In this document: positions 5,885-7,334 of the stretch, piece after piece
How positions within the stretch are numbered: the first letter of the stretch is position 1
How the letters are laid out: every line of letters begins with the position of its first letter
From: Nitriliruptorales bacterium
GTDB lineage: Bacteria > Actinomycetota > Nitriliruptoria > Euzebyales > Egibacteraceae
Length of the DNA stretch: 7,334 nucleotides
Assembly: GCA_007119305.1 (NCBI GenBank)
Contig: SKPY01000015.1
Location: 1 to 7,334, forward strand
Direction: 5' to 3'
The notes under the pieces: generated by a model
The model's input: the letters and a program-made list of their open reading frames with translations, nothing else
Told to the model about the DNA's origin: nothing
Databases searched by the model: none
Translations under genes and position numbers: made by a program

Positions 5885-6088
5885 TCAGTCCTCGAGGATG
5901 AAGGTGATGAGCATGTTCACCTTGAAGTCGGTGATCTGCCCCTCGTGGACCCGGACCTGCTGCTCCTTGATCCAGGCGCCCTCCACGTGACGCAGGGTCC
6001 GGTTCGCCCGCTCGATGCCCTTGGTGATGGCGTCCTCGAAGCTCTCCGGTGACGTCGAGCTGATCTCGGTCACGCGTGCAACAGCCAC
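5885..6088 (-). CDS. Dodecin family flavin-binding protein
   Basis: This 67-residue protein matches the dodecin family, small proteins that assemble into hollow dodecamers and store or buffer flavins (FMN, riboflavin or FAD) in the cytoplasm. The typical pattern is visible: TEISSTSPESFEDAITKGI for the first strand and helix, then a GAWIKEQQVRV strand with the flavin-stacking tryptophan (Trp39), and ITDFKVNMLITFILED at the end. The glutamine that contacts the flavin in the Halobacterium and Mycobacterium proteins is a lysine here (DFKVNM), so flavin preference or affinity may differ. The start is GTG 6088 with an excellent AAGGAGGA at 6095-6102, 7 bases from the start. The full length is normal. 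It is a single-gene unit; no riboflavin biosynthesis genes are nearby. Confidence 0.95.
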   Translation of the reverse strand: MAVARVTEISSTSPESFEDAITKGIERANRTLRHVEGAWIKEQQVRVHEGQITDFKVNMLITFILED

Positions 6089-6573
6089 TGTGCGTCCTCC
6101 TTGTTGTCGTGGACACCTGGAAACCTGCGCGGTGGCGCGCCGGCCTAAACGTGGGGACGTCGTCTCCTCGTCGAGCTCGTTTCAGGGGCCGCCACAGCGT
6201 CGGACGTGGGCTTCGGGGCAACGGCGGGCGGACTCGGCCGCGTCCGGTCCCAAGAGGAGCACGGCGGTCCCGCCGACGACGCGGTCCATCACCGCGCGCT
6301 CCGGTCAGACACAGGCGAGTCCGTGCTCCTCGACACCTTCAAGCCGCCCCTCGCCGAGCCGGGGACCCTGGTGAGATCGTCGATGCTGTCGAAGGCGGCG
6401 TCGAGCCGGATCGCCGTGCTCGGCGACGAGGCGCGCCTCGGAGGCGTCCTCGGCGCCGCCGGTGATGAAAAACCACGCCGCCCGACAAGTCAGACGCCGG
6501 CCTCCTGGCCGACGCGCCGGTGTGGAGGCCGACAGCGTCGACCGAGCGCGGCGGCGCGGACGCCCCGCCGTCG
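6089..6573. other. Region without a recognisable gene; possible decayed coding sequence
   Basis: Apart from the dodecin ribosome site, no recognisable gene lies here. Several pieces look coding-like on the minus strand but in different frames: FFITGGAEDASEARLVAEHG (about 6410-6469), then AIRLDAAFDSIDDLTRVPG (about 6364-6422), then a 35-residue open frame from ATG 6289 to the stop at 6182 beginning MDRVVGGTAVLLLGPDAAES. A plus-strand frame at 6317-6472 also has GC-rich third positions. A frameshifted minus-strand gene relic would fit, but high GC alone can produce such patterns. Confidence 0.4.
6498..6531 (-). terminator. Hairpin downstream of the serine hydrolase gene
   Basis: CGGCCTCC and GGAGGCCG form a perfect 8-bp stem around an 18-base loop, 42 bases beyond the stop codon of the minus-strand hydrolase gene. 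There is no T-tract. The position is consistent with a terminator. Confidence 0.35.
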
Positions 6574-7334
6574 TCAGCGGACCCTGCGGTGCGCGCGGGC
6601 GCCGAGGTGCACCCACCCCGGACGACCGTCCGCATCGAAGTCGTAGAACACCACCGGCATGTGGCTGCCCAGCACGCTGACCACGAACACGTCGTTGCCC
6701 GTGGGCAGCAGCTCGGCCGGCTCGGCCTGCGGCATGAGCGCGGCAAGGGGGCCCGCGAGCGTGACGTGCAGCATCAGCCTGTGGCCCTCGAGCTTGACCG
6801 CGGTCGTCGCGTTGTGGCGGGTGTACGTCCCCGCGTAGCGAGCCAGGTCGACAGCGCTGGCATCCTCGAGCGGGCGCGGCCGCGGCGGCACCCGCACTCC
6901 GGCGAGCTCGGAGAAGATCTCGTCGAACAGGGTCCGGAACACCTCACGGGCGGAACCGCCGTTGGTCACCAGCGACACCGCCAGGTTGGCCTCGGGGCAG
7001 ATCCGCAGGAACGCGGCCTGACCAATCGTGCCGCCGTCGTGGCCGATGACCCGCTTGCCGTCCCAGTCCATGAGGAACCAGCCCAACCCCAACGCGTCCC
7101 CGTACGTCACCTTGTCGGGGAGCTCCGCCTGGGGCTCCTGCATGGCGTGCACGGCAGCGGGTGACAGGACTTGGGTGCCGTCGGCGGCGCGGCCCTCGTC
7201 GAGGTGCAACCTGGCGAAGCGCAGGACGTCGGCGGCGGTCGCACAGGTCAACGACCCGGCGGGTGCCGAGGCGTGTCCGAGGGACCACGCCGGGGCGACC
7301 ACCTGCCCCTCGCCGTCGGTCGTCGGCACATGAC
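6574..7334 (-). CDS. Serine hydrolase, class C beta-lactamase/penicillin-binding type (5' end off window)
   Basis: The frame is open to the right edge of the window, so the N-terminal part is missing; 252 residues are visible. The segment VIGHDGGTIGQAAFLRI (HDGGT at 7027-7041) corresponds to the third active-site motif (KTG or HxG) of the beta-lactamase/DD-peptidase fold. SLTCATAADVLRFARLHL and LGLGWFLMDWDGKRV are typical of family S12 hydrolases. The SxxK and YxN motifs should lie in the part beyond the edge. After about residue 155 comes a C-terminal extension with LARYAGTYTRHNATTAVKLE and VVFYDFDADGRPGWVHLG, like the lipocalin-type or DUF3471-type tail found on many S12 proteins. Substrates could be peptides, esters or amides; true beta-lactam resistance should not be assumed. 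Localisation cannot be judged without the N-terminus. Confidence 0.9.
   Translation of the reverse strand, partial: HVPTTDGEGQVVAPAWSLGHASAPAGSLTCATAADVLRFARLHLDEGRAADGTQVLSPAAVHAMQEPQAELPDKVTYGDALGLGWFLMDWDGKRVIGHDGGTIGQAAFLRICPEANLAVSLVTNGGSAREVFRTLFDEIFSELAGVRVPPRPRPLEDASAVDLARYAGTYTRHNATTAVKLEGHRLMLHVTLAGPLAALMPQAEPAELLPTGNDVFVVSVLGSHMPVVFYDFDADGRPGWVHLGARAHRRVR

Noticed and set aside
5022..6221. A 399-residue minus-strand open frame through the hairpin region
   Set aside because: It crosses the perfect inverted repeat, dodecin in a wrong frame and the PEBP gene on the other strand, with no recognisable domain.
6206..6646. A 146-residue plus-strand open frame
   Set aside because: Part has coding-like third positions, but it runs antisense into the hydrolase gene end, ends in arginine-rich sequence and shows no family; kept only as a possible relic region.

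Overview
The window is very GC-rich, codons end almost always in G or C, and GTG starts are common. Together with a polysaccharide deacetylase carrying three cell-wall-binding type 2 (CWB2) repeats, this suggests a high-GC Gram-positive, probably a deep-branching Actinomycetota lineage such as Nitriliruptoria or a relative. The taxonomic guess is an inference from style and gene content. I recognise seven protein genes. Two run off the window: one at the left edge and one at the right edge. I found no tRNA, rRNA, CRISPR array or intact transposase.

Layout from left to right. Positions 1-965 (minus) hold most of an iron-sulfur protein of the sulfhydrogenase beta / 4Fe-4S dicluster type; its C-terminus and probable operon partners lie off the left edge. 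Positions 1071-2273 (minus) hold an NADP-type isocitrate dehydrogenase, followed by a strong hairpin. Positions 2274-2446 form a divergent promoter region with a neat 8-4-8 inverted repeat. Positions 2447-4042 (plus) encode a secreted deacetylase with a NodB-type domain and three CWB2 repeats. It converges on a small FAD-only thioredoxin-reductase-like protein at 4122-4673 (minus). That gene is divergent from a PEBP (YbhB/YbcL) family gene at 4842-5318 (plus). Positions 5319-5884 hold no convincing gene but contain a run of stem-loops, the best with perfect 16-bp arms. Positions 5885-6088 (minus) encode dodecin, a small flavin-binding storage protein. Positions 6089-6573 hold only fragments that look coding-like. 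Positions 6574-7334 (minus) hold the C-terminal part of a serine hydrolase of the class C beta-lactamase type.

The genes do not form one pathway. Three deal with redox or flavin chemistry (the Fe-S subunit, the FAD-only protein, dodecin), and isocitrate dehydrogenase supplies NADPH. Two act on the cell envelope or small amide/ester substrates (deacetylase, serine hydrolase). Gene orientation alternates, so most are probably separate transcription units. The likely exception is the Fe-S gene, which should be the first gene of an operon extending off the left edge. The most unusual items are the FAD-only thioredoxin-reductase-like protein with an altered C-terminal FAD motif, the hairpin cluster at 5365-5577, and the reading-frame ambiguity at the start of the deacetylase.
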